Source: Clostridioides difficile (GTDB lineage Bacteria; Bacillota; Clostridia; Peptostreptococcales; Peptostreptococcaceae). From it: a stretch of DNA of 61,324 nt. The position numbers and the translations under genes were made by a program. Below, in pieces: positions 36,501 to 44,099 of the stretch (position 1 is its first letter; each line of letters starts with the position of its first letter). Below the pieces are notes generated by a model. That model worked only from the letters and a program-made list of their open reading frames with translations, was not told the origin of the DNA and ran no database searches. The DNA lies in contig NZ_JRHN01000032.1 in the NCBI RefSeq assembly GCF_001299635.1, positions 1 through 61,324 of the forward strand. The letters run 5' to 3'.

Positions 36501-38663
36501 GCTAACAATGTTAACTTTAGAGATGTGATACCAAATGGATTGACTTTTATTACTAACTCAGTAAGTATAAATGGAATATCATACTCTGGTTATGACCCAT
36601 ATGCTAGTTTTACATTAGGAAATATTGCTCCTGGTGCTACAGTGGTAGTAAGCTTTAATACTACAGTGACATTATTACCAAATCCATCATTGATTAGCAA
36701 TATAGCAAATGTTACTTTTTCATATTTAATAAATCCATCAGAATCATATATATACTCTCAAGTTAGCTCTAATACTGTACCCACTCAAATAAATGTAGGA
36801 TTAATAACTCTAACAAAGAGCGTAGATAAGTCATATGCAACTATGGGTAATGTCTTAACATATACAGTAGTTGTAGCTAATACTGGAAATGTTGATGCTA
36901 AAAATGTAAATTTCCTTGATAACTTACAATCAGATGTAACTTTTAATAGTGGAACAGTAACTATAGGAGGAACACCTTATACAAACTATGACCCAACTCA
37001 AGGGTTTACTTTGGGTACGATACCAACACTACAATCAGTTACAGTACAATTTACAGTAACTGTAATAAATAATCCGACTCACGATTCTGTAATAAACTAT
37101 GCTATAGGAACATTTAACTATTATGTAAATCCAAATGGATCTCTTTATAGTAGTTCTTATCAGTCTAATACTACAAGTACAATAATAGTTCAGCCTAGTT
37201 TAACTTTAACTAAGAGTGTAGATAAGTTATATGTAACTTTAAACAATACATTAAATTATAGTGTATTAGTTAAAAATACAGGAAATACACCTATATCTAA
37301 TATATTATTTACAGATTTCTTATCAAATGGAGCAACATTTGCAAATGGAACTGTAATAATAGATGGTATAAGTTATGCAAACTATAATCCAATAGGAGGA
37401 TTTACTTTACCAAATAATTTAGTAGCTGGGAATACCTCTTTGGTTCAATTCCAAGTTACAGTAAATAGCACATTACCAACACCACCAATAGTTACCAACT
37501 ATGCAACATCAAGTGGAAGTTATAATATAGGCTCAACTCCATATCAAATATCAGCAACATCAAATACTGTAACTACTAATATTAACTTGGGGCAATTAAC
37601 AAATACTAAGACAGTTGATAAGATGTATGCTAAGGTGGGAGATACAATAACGTATACCTCAACTATAGTAAATAGTGGTAATGTTATTTCAAATAATCTA
37701 CAATTCTTAGATATATTACAATCATCATTAACTTTTGTTACACAAACTGTAACAATAAATGGAGTAACTTATCCATCACTAGACCCAACCGTTGGATTTT
37801 CTTTACCAAATCTGGCTCCAAGTCAAACCGTAATTGTAGGATTTAGTGCTAAGATAAACACTTTACCAACACCATCATATATAACTAACACTTCACAAGT
37901 TCAATTTAGTTACTATATATATCCTAATGGGACACCATTGACTTACACTCAACATAGTAATACAGTAACAACCAATGTAGTATTAGGTAAGATAAATGCA
38001 GTGAAAATGGTAGATAAATCAATTGCAACAATTGGAGATATACTAACTTATACCATAACTTTGACAAATGTAGGTAATGTTATAGATAGTAATGTAATGT
38101 TCCAAGATACTCCTTCAACTGGTGTAACATTTAATGAAGGAAGTGTAGTTATAAATGGAGTAACAAATTCATCAGCAGACCCAACAAAAGGATTTAGCCT
38201 TGGAAGTATTGGAATAGGTAATGTTGTTACAGTGGTATTTACAGTAATAGTAACTTCAGTTCCTTCTACTAACCAAGTAATAAATCAAGCTGTAATACCA
38301 TTCCAGTATGTTATTGATCCAAAACAATCATCATACAGTGATACAGCTTATTCTAATGCTGTAGCTACTAATATTGCATATGGCAGTTTAAGTGTAAATA
38401 AGTCAGTAGATAAGAAATATGCAACAATAGGAGATATAATAACTTATACTGTTAAAATAGTTAATAATGGTAATATTAATGCTACTAATGTAGTATTTCT
38501 AGATCCAACGCCAGCTAACTCAGTATTTGTTTTAGGATCAGTAACTATAAATGGAGTAGGAGATAAAACTCTTAACCCATCAGCTGGATTTAACTTAAAT
38601 ATTATGGTTCCTGGCCAAATAATAACAGTTATTTACCAAGTTCAAGTTGTAAATTTATGTTAG
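30582..38663 (+). CDS. Giant DUF11-repeat protein, 2693 residues
   Basis: ATG 30582 follows AAGGAGGT. Residues 1-350 are a non-repeated beta-rich head with L-Y-A-E-L-V-W-Y, R-A-G-W-T-L-T-V-I-Y-R and a D-G-D-G-E-Y segment just after it, a possible Ca-binding turn. About 18 DUF11 repeats of roughly 129 residues follow to the end. Each has the pattern K-S-V-D-K-x-Y-A-x-x-G-D-T-L-x-Y, N-x-G-N, F-x-D, G-S-V-x-I-N-G-V and D-P-x-x-G-F-S-L. There is no signal peptide, membrane helix or cell-wall anchor, and the last residue is Cys. It is probably a long fibre-like structural protein. The location is unproven; the neighbouring SPOCS-like genes suggest the spore surface. Confidence 0.78.
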   Translation: MSLTPRFKAIDKAILVGTGNSLVVCGSSTALTVNTSDLIMPNGTTTRDWTKAGSSANLNILSNSKVLYAELVWYSTVTSSVSGAQSVSSIQDSAITFTTPQGIYSIIPKYMDTYNGPTGNVDRYRAADVTTYVQAALSGSYTVSNVPISVPSTGLSNTRAGWTLTVIYRNDLFKPQMILYNSGISVATTNTPLQMTMSGYTTSTDPSMLKGNMFIACANGSPLDGNEYVEVGPSFAQLSNVGNSVFSPNTNPGTSPNNPENNFFSGVINVADPTSSSNGLLNISGTNATNNNDGFVPTQLVGARNKWDIVDVDISNTLITNQSLLATQITESVSGDGVQIVAFATQVFAQAPDITAYLELYDIDGDGEYNTEVGEQLVFSVQIKNNGSIIANNVILSTTLDPSVSFVQNSVIVNNQTIQGGDITKGVNIGSIPAYGTANVNFTVKSNSLPTTPGNLIYDTVNYSYQFTSGQNTITNNANTNTVQIMVQEALLNISKSASASTANIGDTVTYTINITNTGNIVATNILFQDKINRYSSFVTGSVTIDGTTDITDDPTVGISLQDLAPGSSTQILFQSKINSLPPSTNIDNSSCVSFGYRYNQYGYIREKTIFSNHTSIQVGYVNVIGERCNNNNYPNIGDTVTYTLSLSNVGNQPASKFQISEPTIPGTTFVSDSVQINGVAQSGLNPFTGFVLPNPINSQATTNISYQVTVTQLNPANTIQNIAQVPFKYQITPTSSVVTTEQDSNIVDTIANYVCMNIVESVDKDYAIIGDTLYYTVNITNNGNINATNTMFLSNIQSGTTLIPGTVTINGVSYSSYNPNQGFLLGTICASDTIEVTYQVKVNSVPTPNIVYNQSDLVYSYQPDPNNSELKGSIYSNTVQTTVNQVAYTITKTVNKHYAQLGDSLVYTTTIQNTGTVSLTNVVFADYIGVYMNLYPETVYINGVNYPSYNPTQSFPVGDIHPGDTVIVVFATTIVVNPPVGYIPNYSEAVINYQVNPTSPEVTKTIYSNTVVTYDPVGSLSLTKSVDKAYATVGDTLTYSFTATNNGTAIISNATFTDTLQQEATLVAGSVVVNGVSKSNYDPTQGFSLGVMNVGQTITISFKVTVNNTPSPNVIKNSATASYSYYIDPSQQPVTNNITSNTVTTTINSYSATITKIVDKSYAMLENTLTYTVTANNTGTVPLTNVNLVDIIENGATFVPGSVAVNGVSTGYSNVNPNNGFTIPNISPGGRTIVTFQVTITSIPTPPQINNTASMNFQYQLSPTGQYISGSLTSNTVTTNIVTMSVTNTKTADKSYATLNDTITYTSVITNNGNESIVNTTFLDIIPSNTTFVIGSVMIGSTAQSSYDPSKGFSLGTIAAGASVTISFQVKVASVPSSGYITNTSNLSYQYTVGTESISSNTTSNATITYINYGNIAVTKSADRTIIKLNNIITYTVVIANVGNAVLKNINFTDIIQVESSFVSGSVYINGTNMSSYNPNIGFSLNDIQVGQQTTVRFEVTANSIPTNNELLNTATIDYSYYVNPTGSAINTSASSNTTTIYVYDTIISADKSVDKSIAKIGDTLNFSITITNDGNVNATNVQFLDILDSNIKLVANSVYIDTTQQTGADPSQGFSLPNIVPGTPVTVSFQATVQTRPSGNIIYNHATITYDYTSGETYTGIQIKTNTTQTYVAVGELTLTKSVNKTYATEPDSLTYAVIVKNTGSVNATSLNFKDLAPASTVFNINSVVVDGTPQLSYDPTVGFSLTDLAPNQYHTVTFSVNITSIPTSGEVDNTASTTFNYQLTPSDNQQTMTATSNTVKTYIQLGVLTLTKSVDKTYATIGDTLNYSITINNTGNANCTNILFKDIIQSNAQLISGSVVVNGISQPNADTNAGFNIPDIAGYSSATVTFSVKVSTMPSTDNIYNTATANYGYYINPSNPLVTVQSTSNTVSTAINVGSLSVTKNVNKAYATIGDTVAYTVTIVNTGNVVANNVNFRDVIPNGLTFITNSVSINGISYSGYDPYASFTLGNIAPGATVVVSFNTTVTLLPNPSLISNIANVTFSYLINPSESYIYSQVSSNTVPTQINVGLITLTKSVDKSYATMGNVLTYTVVVANTGNVDAKNVNFLDNLQSDVTFNSGTVTIGGTPYTNYDPTQGFTLGTIPTLQSVTVQFTVTVINNPTHDSVINYAIGTFNYYVNPNGSLYSSSYQSNTTSTIIVQPSLTLTKSVDKLYVTLNNTLNYSVLVKNTGNTPISNILFTDFLSNGATFANGTVIIDGISYANYNPIGGFTLPNNLVAGNTSLVQFQVTVNSTLPTPPIVTNYATSSGSYNIGSTPYQISATSNTVTTNINLGQLTNTKTVDKMYAKVGDTITYTSTIVNSGNVISNNLQFLDILQSSLTFVTQTVTINGVTYPSLDPTVGFSLPNLAPSQTVIVGFSAKINTLPTPSYITNTSQVQFSYYIYPNGTPLTYTQHSNTVTTNVVLGKINAVKMVDKSIATIGDILTYTITLTNVGNVIDSNVMFQDTPSTGVTFNEGSVVINGVTNSSADPTKGFSLGSIGIGNVVTVVFTVIVTSVPSTNQVINQAVIPFQYVIDPKQSSYSDTAYSNAVATNIAYGSLSVNKSVDKKYATIGDIITYTVKIVNNGNINATNVVFLDPTPANSVFVLGSVTINGVGDKTLNPSAGFNLNIMVPGQIITVIYQVQVVNLC
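31638..38660 (+). repeat. About 18 tandem DUF11 coding repeats
   Basis: Repeats of about 387 bp can be counted by the (D/N)-P-x-x-G-F-x-(L/I) signature, which occurs 18 times with variation. At the DNA level they have diverged; wholesale recent duplications are not evident by eye, but short stretches such as the sequence for K-S-V-D-K-x-Y-A-T are nearly identical between several units. Confidence 0.75.
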
Positions 38664-38683
38664 TGAAATAAAATAGATTATTT

Positions 38684-38774
38684 TAGCCCCTTAAAGATAA
38701 ATCTTTGAGGGGCTATTGAGTATATTAAATGGTTATGAGGTAGCAACCTTTTCTAGTGCGATAGCCCCTTTTTT
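38684..38774 (+). terminator. Overlapping alternative hairpins with T tail
   Basis: Arm A (38684-38698) and arm B (38701-38715) form a 15-bp stem with a very tight loop and no T tail. Arm B (AGGGGCTAT, 38708-38716) can instead pair with arm C (ATAGCCCCT, 38761-38769), a 9-bp perfect stem ending in six T's. The two pairings exclude each other, as in attenuators. At minimum this terminates the giant gene; it may also regulate read-through to the sigma-factor gene. Confidence 0.6.
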
Positions 38775-38837
38775 AGACATATATCATTCTAAAAACTAAG
38801 GATATAGCAAGATATAATAAAATAAATTATATATATG

Positions 38838-38944
38838 GGGAGGATATTGGTGTTAAAAATAGAATAGTATTATAGGTATAGTTTTTATAACTTTGTATAC
38901 ATAATATACAAAACAACTTGTTTGAGGAAGGGGATATTATGTAA
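38838..38944 (+). other. Two micro-ORFs in the sigma-factor leader
   Basis: GGGGAGGA (38838-38845) precedes GTG 38851, a five-codon ORF ending at TAG 38866-38868. GAGGAAGGGG (38924-38933) precedes ATG 38939, which is followed at once by TAA (a start-stop). Between them is a TTGTATAC/GTATA-type dyad (about 38892-38911). Both lie upstream of the sigma gene start at 39015. Confidence 0.4.
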
Positions 38945-39014
38945 TTGTAGATTATGTAGATTTAAATTATTTATTTTTGTTTTAGCAAATTCTATGAATA
39001 GAAGGGGTTTGATT

Positions 39015-39899
39015 ATGGATACTAAAAAAGAAAATAATTATGAAAATTATATTTGTGTGGGTTCATCAAATGTATCAAATGCGATGAAAATGTATTTAAA
39101 GGAAATTGAGGAATACAAAATGTTGTCAGCAGGAGAAGAGGTAGAGCTGGCTAAGGAAATAATCAACTCATCTTCAGTAGCAAAGGAAAAGTTTATAAAT
39201 TCAAATTATAGGTTGGTAGTGAGTATAGCAAAAAGATATAAAAGAGACAGTATTGATATGTTAGACTTAATTCAAGCAGGAAATATAGGACTTATAAAAG
39301 CAGTAGAGAAGTACGATTATAAAAAAGGATACAAATTTAGCACTTATGCAACTTGGTGGATAAAACAAAGTATAACAAGATATATTGACGATTGCGAAAA
39401 TACTATTAGAATACCTATACATCTTCATCAAAGAATAAATTTTGTAAAGAAAAAGAAACAAGAACTTTTAAATGTATTATTAAGAGAACCAACTGTAGAG
39501 GAGATTGCAGATGCATGTGGTCTTGAAGTTGATAAAGTATTGGAATTATTAAGAAGAGATAAAAATGTTGTATCTTTGGATACTCCATTAAAAGAGGATG
39601 AAGATAGTAGTTTAGTTGAATTTATACCATCAGATGCTGATTTTAAGGATGTTGTGATACGAGAAGTTGAACAACATAATTTAAAAGAAAAAATAGAAGA
39701 ATTGCTTACAGGTCTTGGAGAACAAGAACAACAAGTTTTAAGAATGAGGTTTGGGATTGATGATGATGACCCTAAGACATTAGAACAGATTGGTAAGGTA
39801 TTTGGAGTTACTAGAGAGCGAATAAGACAAATAGAAGCTAAAGCAATAAGAAAGTTAAGACATCCAAGTAAGTTAAAACAATTAAAGCATTTTTATTAA
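39015..39899 (+). CDS. sigA2: Sigma-70 family factor, SigA2-type
   Basis: 294 residues from ATG 39015 behind AGAAGGGG (39000-39007); upstream in-frame TTG 38922 and ATG 38991 lack proper sites. Region 1.2-2 has M-K-M-Y-L-K-E-I, L-D-L-I-Q-A-G-N-I-G-L-I-K-A-V-E-K-Y-D and F-S-T-Y-A-T-W-W-I-K-Q-S-I-T-R. Region 3 and region 4 (T-L-E-Q-I-G-K-V-F-G-V-T-R-E-R-I-R-Q-I-E) follow. The N-terminal 1.1 extension of housekeeping SigA is lacking. From memory it corresponds to sigA2 (CD1498) in strain 630. It should recognise SigA-like promoters; its condition of use is not shown here. Confidence 0.85.
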   Translation: MDTKKENNYENYICVGSSNVSNAMKMYLKEIEEYKMLSAGEEVELAKEIINSSSVAKEKFINSNYRLVVSIAKRYKRDSIDMLDLIQAGNIGLIKAVEKYDYKKGYKFSTYATWWIKQSITRYIDDCENTIRIPIHLHQRINFVKKKKQELLNVLLREPTVEEIADACGLEVDKVLELLRRDKNVVSLDTPLKEDEDSSLVEFIPSDADFKDVVIREVEQHNLKEKIEELLTGLGEQEQQVLRMRFGIDDDDPKTLEQIGKVFGVTRERIRQIEAKAIRKLRHPSKLKQLKHFY

Positions 39900-39918
39900 T
39901 ATTTTTAAAGAGAATATA

Positions 39919-39957
39919 AAAAAGTAGGAGAAAGACTCTCCTGCTTTTATTTTTTTA
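39919..39957 (+). terminator. Terminator of the sigma-factor gene
   Basis: AAAGTAGGAG (39921-39930) pairs with CTCCTGCTTT (39938-39947), followed by ATTTTTTT. Confidence 0.85.
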
Positions 39958-40146
39958 TAGAAGATAGTAGTTATAAATAGTAACTATTTTCATTTTTTAT
40001 TTTTGTAAATGAATAGTTATTTAGTAAAAGTGATTAAAATTTTTCAAAATAGATAAAATATGTTAAAATATAACTTAAAAAAGATGATAAAAATGATTAT
40101 ATCTTTTCCTTATGTGGAGATTATTAAGTTATAAGAAATTAATAAG

Positions 40147-40317
40147 ATGAAATTTAGAGATATAACCAATATAAGTGTTTTTGTTTTACCAGGATTAGAA
40201 AATGATAACTCCATTTCTGTGGATTCAATTAAATTTATACTATTAGACTTAAATTACAAATGTAGAAAATGTTGTAGAAATAAAAACATAAAGACAGTGT
40301 TATTTACGATATATTAA
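40147..40317 (+). CDS. Possible small protein, 56 residues, or gene fragment
   Basis: ATG 40147 opens 56 codons: a neutral first half (V-F-V-L-P-G-L-E-N-D) and a basic Cys-containing second half (C-R-K-C-C-R). There is no ribosome site. A loose ACAGTGTT/AACACTGT hairpin (about 40295-40333) overlaps its end. No family is recognised. The rest of 39958-40428 shows nothing else. Confidence 0.25.
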   Translation: MKFRDITNISVFVLPGLENDNSISVDSIKFILLDLNYKCRKCCRNKNIKTVLFTIY

Positions 40318-40428
40318 AAAATAAACACTGTTATTATCTTTGTAAAATATGGGAATAATAGATTAAATTGTATGTAATAGGCTATCTTTACTGAATTAAA
40401 AGAAGTGGGTTAGAAGTGGAGTGATAAA

Positions 40429-41973
40429 ATGAGCAAGGTGGCGAAAGCGACTTTTTATTTGATGATAGTTACTGTAATCTCTAAGATTCTTGGAATGGGT
40501 AGAGAATTAGTGCTATCATCAATTTATGGTACAGGCTTATATACAGAAAGTTATTTAACAGCTATGAATATACCAAATATTATATTTGCAGCAATTGGCA
40601 CTGCTATAGTTACTACTTTTATTCCTATGTATCAAGAAATAAGTAGTAAACAAGGTGAAAAGCAAGCACTAAAGTTTTTAAATAATGTTTTAAATATAAT
40701 AGTTGGTATATGCATAATTGTTGCTATATTAGGTATTATTTTCTCAAAGCAACTTGTAAGCATATTTGCTATAGGATTTGAAGGAGAGAGATTTTTACTT
40801 ACTGTAAAATTTACTAAAATATTGATAACAGGAATAATATTTATAGGTATTACTAGTGTTATGTCAGCATTTTTACAAATTAAAGAAAACTTTATCGTAG
40901 TTGGATTTGGGAGTATACCTTATAATATAGTAATAATTATTTCAATAATGTTAAGTACAGTATTGGGACCATACATACTTCCAATTGGTGCTGTGATTGC
41001 TATGGTAGTTCAGCTACTTTTTTACATGTTTTTTGTTAAAAAAACAAACTACAAATATTTATACTATCTAAATTTTAAAGATGATAGCCTTATTAAATTA
41101 TTGTCATTACTTTCACCGGTATTTATAGGTGTTGCTGTTAATCAAGTGAATTCATTGGTGGATACAACGTTAGCCTCTACACTAGTTAAAGGTAGTATTC
41201 CTGCACTTACTTATGCAGATAGATTAAATGGTTTTGTTACAGGGACATTTACAGCTTCAATAGTATCTGTTATGTATCCGATGTTATCAAAGTTAAGTGC
41301 AGAAAATAATCAAAAGAAATTTACAAGCTCGGTTAAATCTAGTATAAATATGATAATAATCTCTATGATTCCCATTTCAGTTGCATCCATTTTCTTTGCA
41401 ACTCCTGTTGTTAGAATCATTTTTGAGAGAGGGGCTTTTGATGCTAGAGCAACTCAAATGACAGCTACTGCTCTAACCTTTTATGCAGTTGGTATGACTG
41501 CATTTGGTTTAAGAGATATTTTAGGGAAGGTATTTTATTCATTACAGGACACAAAAACACCTATGGTAAATGGGATTATATCTGTATGTGTAAATATAGT
41601 GCTAGATTTGATTTTAATAAGACCAATGGCTCATGGTGGTCTTGCACTTGCAACTAGTTCATCATCAATCGCATGTATATTATTACTTTTCTGGAATTTA
41701 AAAAGAAAGGTTGGGTATTTTGGTCAAGATAAAATAATAAAAGCAACTTTGAAATCTTTAGTTGCATCTTTTATTATGGCTATTTTATCATACTTTACTT
41801 ATAAATTTGTATTTGGGATTTTGGGATTAGGTACATTTAATGAATTTATATCATTAACTATTTCAGTTTTAGTTGGAGGAGGAGTTTATACATTATTAAT
41901 GACTATTTTTAAAGTTGAAGAAGTCGACATGATACTAAATATCGCAAAAAGAAAACTGCATTTAAAAAGGTAG
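40429..41973 (+). CDS. murJ: Lipid II flippase MurJ (MviN family)
   Basis: 514 residues with 14 predicted membrane helices in the MOP exporter fold. Family markers: S-K-I-L-G-M-G-R-E at the N-terminus, T-T-F-I-P-M-Y in helix 2, F-F-A-T-P-V-V-R-I-I-F-E-R-G-A-F-D and F-Y-A-V-G-M-T-A-F-G-L-R-D. MurJ moves lipid-linked peptidoglycan precursor across the membrane. Start ATG 40429 follows GTGGAG. deoC begins 36 bases downstream, and the two may share a transcript. Confidence 0.9.
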   Translation: MSKVAKATFYLMIVTVISKILGMGRELVLSSIYGTGLYTESYLTAMNIPNIIFAAIGTAIVTTFIPMYQEISSKQGEKQALKFLNNVLNIIVGICIIVAILGIIFSKQLVSIFAIGFEGERFLLTVKFTKILITGIIFIGITSVMSAFLQIKENFIVVGFGSIPYNIVIIISIMLSTVLGPYILPIGAVIAMVVQLLFYMFFVKKTNYKYLYYLNFKDDSLIKLLSLLSPVFIGVAVNQVNSLVDTTLASTLVKGSIPALTYADRLNGFVTGTFTASIVSVMYPMLSKLSAENNQKKFTSSVKSSINMIIISMIPISVASIFFATPVVRIIFERGAFDARATQMTATALTFYAVGMTAFGLRDILGKVFYSLQDTKTPMVNGIISVCVNIVLDLILIRPMAHGGLALATSSSSIACILLLFWNLKRKVGYFGQDKIIKATLKSLVASFIMAILSYFTYKFVFGILGLGTFNEFISLTISVLVGGGVYTLLMTIFKVEEVDMILNIAKRKLHLKR

Positions 41974-42008
41974 TTTAATTATATTAATCACACATTTAGG
42001 AGGATTTT

Positions 42009-42668
42009 ATGAAACATATACTAAAAACGGTAGACCATACCATTTTAAAAGCGACCACTACATGGGAAGATATTAAAATTTTATGTGATGAAGCTGTAAA
42101 TATGAATGTAGCATCAGTTTGTATACCACCTTCATATGTAAAAAGAGCTACAGAATATCTAAATGGGAAAATGAAAGTATGTACAGTAATAGGATTTCCT
42201 CTGGGATATCAAACTACTGCTACAAAAGTATTTGAAGCAAAAGATGCTATTGAAAATGGAGCAGATGAAGTTGACATGGTTGTAAACATTTCAGATATAA
42301 AAAATAAAGATTATAATAATATAGAAAATGAGATAAAAGAAATAAAAAAAGTTATTGGAGAGAACATCTTAAAAGTTATTATAGAGACATGTTATTTAGA
42401 TAAAAATGAAAAAATAAAGATGTGTGAGATAGTGACAATATCAGGTGCAGATTTCATAAAAACATCTACTGGAATGGGAACAGATGGAGCTACTTTAGAG
42501 GATATAAAACTTATGAAAGAACATGTTGGAAAAAATGTAAAGATAAAAGCTGCTGGAGGAGTTAAATCAATTTCTGATGCAGAAAAATTTATAGAAGCAG
42601 GAGCTGAAAGGTTAGGAACTAGCTCGATATGTAAGATATTAAAGAATGAGAATATAACAGAGTATTAA
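42009..42668 (+). CDS. deoC: Deoxyribose-phosphate aldolase DeoC
   Basis: 219 residues, a standard-length TIM barrel. D-H-T-I-L-K at the N-terminus, V-C-T-V-I-G-F-P-L-G-Y, D-E-V-D-M-V, F-I-K-T-S-T-G (Schiff-base Lys) and K-A-A-G-G-V (second active-site Lys) are all present. It splits 2-deoxyribose-5-phosphate to glyceraldehyde-3-phosphate and acetaldehyde, letting DNA sugars feed glycolysis. ATG 42009 follows AGGAGG. The other deo genes are not adjacent. Confidence 0.95.
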   Translation: MKHILKTVDHTILKATTTWEDIKILCDEAVNMNVASVCIPPSYVKRATEYLNGKMKVCTVIGFPLGYQTTATKVFEAKDAIENGADEVDMVVNISDIKNKDYNNIENEIKEIKKVIGENILKVIIETCYLDKNEKIKMCEIVTISGADFIKTSTGMGTDGATLEDIKLMKEHVGKNVKIKAAGGVKSISDAEKFIEAGAERLGTSSICKILKNENITEY

Positions 42669-42730
42669 AGCTTTGAATTTATTGATAACTAGTAATGATT
42701 AAAATTTAATTATGAATATATATAGAATAA

Positions 42731-42762
42731 AAAACAGAGGAAATTTTTCCTCTGTTTTTTAT
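42731..42762 (+). terminator. Terminator after deoC
   Basis: AAACAGAGGAAA (42732-42743) pairs with TTCCTCTGTTT (42747-42757), followed by T's. Confidence 0.88.
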
Positions 42763-42768
42763 TTAGTA

Positions 42769-42830
42769 TTGACAAATAATCTTTTTCAAGATAATATAAG
42801 TTATATAGTTAGTTACTTGAGTAATTAACT
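42769..42830 (+). promoter_or_regulatory. Promoter and probable GntR operator
   Basis: TTGACA (42769-42774), 17 bases, TAATAT (42792-42797). Just downstream, AGTTAGTTAC (42807-42816) and GTAATTAACT (42821-42830) form an inverted repeat with one mismatch around a 4-base centre. Its position after the -10 suits repression by the GntR protein encoded next. Confidence 0.65.
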
Positions 42831-42850
42831 GATAAAGAAAGGAGGAACCT

Positions 42851-43231
42851 ATGAAATTAGTATTAAACAATGAAGAACCTATATTTATTCAGATAGCACA
42901 AGCAATTGAAGATGAGATATTATCAAATGGGATAAAAGAAGAAGAACAGGTTCCATCAACAACAGAGCTTTCAAAGCTTTATAAAATTAATCCAGCTACA
43001 GTGTTAAAGGGAATAAATATACTGGTTGACAAGAATATTCTATATAAAAAGAGAGGTATAGGGATGTTTGTATCAGAGGGTGCAAAAACTATTATAAAAG
43101 AAGCTAGAAAGGAAAATTTTAAACATAACTTCATAAAAAATCTACTTCAAGAAGCTGACAAATTAGAAATAAATAGAGAAGAATTGGTTGATATTATAAT
43201 CAATTTCAAGGAGGATATAAGATATGAATAG
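42851..43231 (+). CDS. GntR-family regulator, YtrA type
   Basis: 126 residues: an N-terminal winged helix (I-F-I-Q-I-A-Q-A-I-E, Q-V-P-S-T-T-E-L-S, N-P-A-T-V-L-K-G-I) and only a short helical C-terminal tail, as in the YtrA subfamily, which usually represses an adjacent ABC exporter. ATG 42851 follows AAAGGAGGA. The gene overlaps the ATPase gene by 8 bases. Autoregulation through the inverted repeat upstream is likely. Confidence 0.88.
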   Translation: MKLVLNNEEPIFIQIAQAIEDEILSNGIKEEEQVPSTTELSKLYKINPATVLKGINILVDKNILYKKRGIGMFVSEGAKTIIKEARKENFKHNFIKNLLQEADKLEINREELVDIIINFKEDIRYE

Positions 43232-44099
43232 TTCTATTAAAATAAAAAATTTATCTCATAGTTTTAAAAAACAAAAAGTTTTTAGTAATATGTCTATAAA
43301 TTTTGAAACAAATAAGATATATGGTTTATTAGGTAAAAATGGAGCTGGAAAAACAACACTGTTAAACATAATAGTAAATCAGTTAGTTCAAAATGAAGGT
43401 GAGATAGAAATATTAGGAAAGAACTTAAAAGAAGATATAGAAGTATTGGAAGAAGTTTGTATTGTCAGAGAAAAAGAATTTTATAGTCCAGATTTTAAAG
43501 TAAGTCAGATATTTGAGTATTCTTCTAATTTTTATAAAAATTACAATAAAGGATTAGAAGAAGAATTATGTAAGTATTTTGATTTAAATACTAAAAAAAA
43601 GTATAAACAATTGTCACGAGGAATGAAAACTATACTTTCAAATATAATAGGGGTTTGCTCTAATTCACCTATAACTATATTTGACGAGCCAACAATAGGT
43701 CTAGATGCAGTAAACAGACAGGAATTTTATAACATAATTTTAGATAATTATATAAAAAATCCAAGAACGATAATAATATCAACTCATTTGATTGATGAAA
43801 TAGATGACTTATTGGAACATGTAATAATATTAAATGAGGGTAAAATTATTATAGATGAAGAAATTGATGTTATAAAACAAAAAGCTCATTATATTACTGG
43901 AAACAAAGAGGAATTAGAAAAATTAGAAGCTATAAGAAATATAAAACCTAAAAAGACATTTGGGAATACAGTTGCTTATTTTTACTATGGCGATTTCAAT
44001 GAAAATGATGAAAAGGTGATTAGAAATTCAAATATTGATGTAGGATACATAGGATTACAAGACATGTTTGTTAACATGACTAAAAAGGAGGGCTTATAA
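43224..44099 (+). CDS. ABC transporter ATP-binding protein
   Basis: 291 residues. Walker A G-K-N-G-A-G-K-T-T, signature region L-S-R-G-M (G-G replaced by R-G, as in several exporters of this group), Walker B I-T-I-F-D-E-P-T-I-G-L-D and an H-loop S-T-H. The C-terminal 80 residues are an extra domain. With the GntR regulator and the following membrane protein it forms a YtrA-type exporter operon, probably for envelope stress or antimicrobial peptide export; the substrate is unknown. It is coupled to the regulator by an 8-base overlap. Confidence 0.88.
   Translation: MNSSIKIKNLSHSFKKQKVFSNMSINFETNKIYGLLGKNGAGKTTLLNIIVNQLVQNEGEIEILGKNLKEDIEVLEEVCIVREKEFYSPDFKVSQIFEYSSNFYKNYNKGLEEELCKYFDLNTKKKYKQLSRGMKTILSNIIGVCSNSPITIFDEPTIGLDAVNRQEFYNIILDNYIKNPRTIIISTHLIDEIDDLLEHVIILNEGKIIIDEEIDVIKQKAHYITGNKEELEKLEAIRNIKPKKTFGNTVAYFYYGDFNENDEKVIRNSNIDVGYIGLQDMFVNMTKKEGL

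Noticed and set aside
31638-38660. Repeat array considered as CRISPR or a DNA-level satellite
   Set aside because: The repeats are 387-bp coding units in one frame with diverged DNA, not short identical repeats with spacers. No CRISPR array was seen anywhere.
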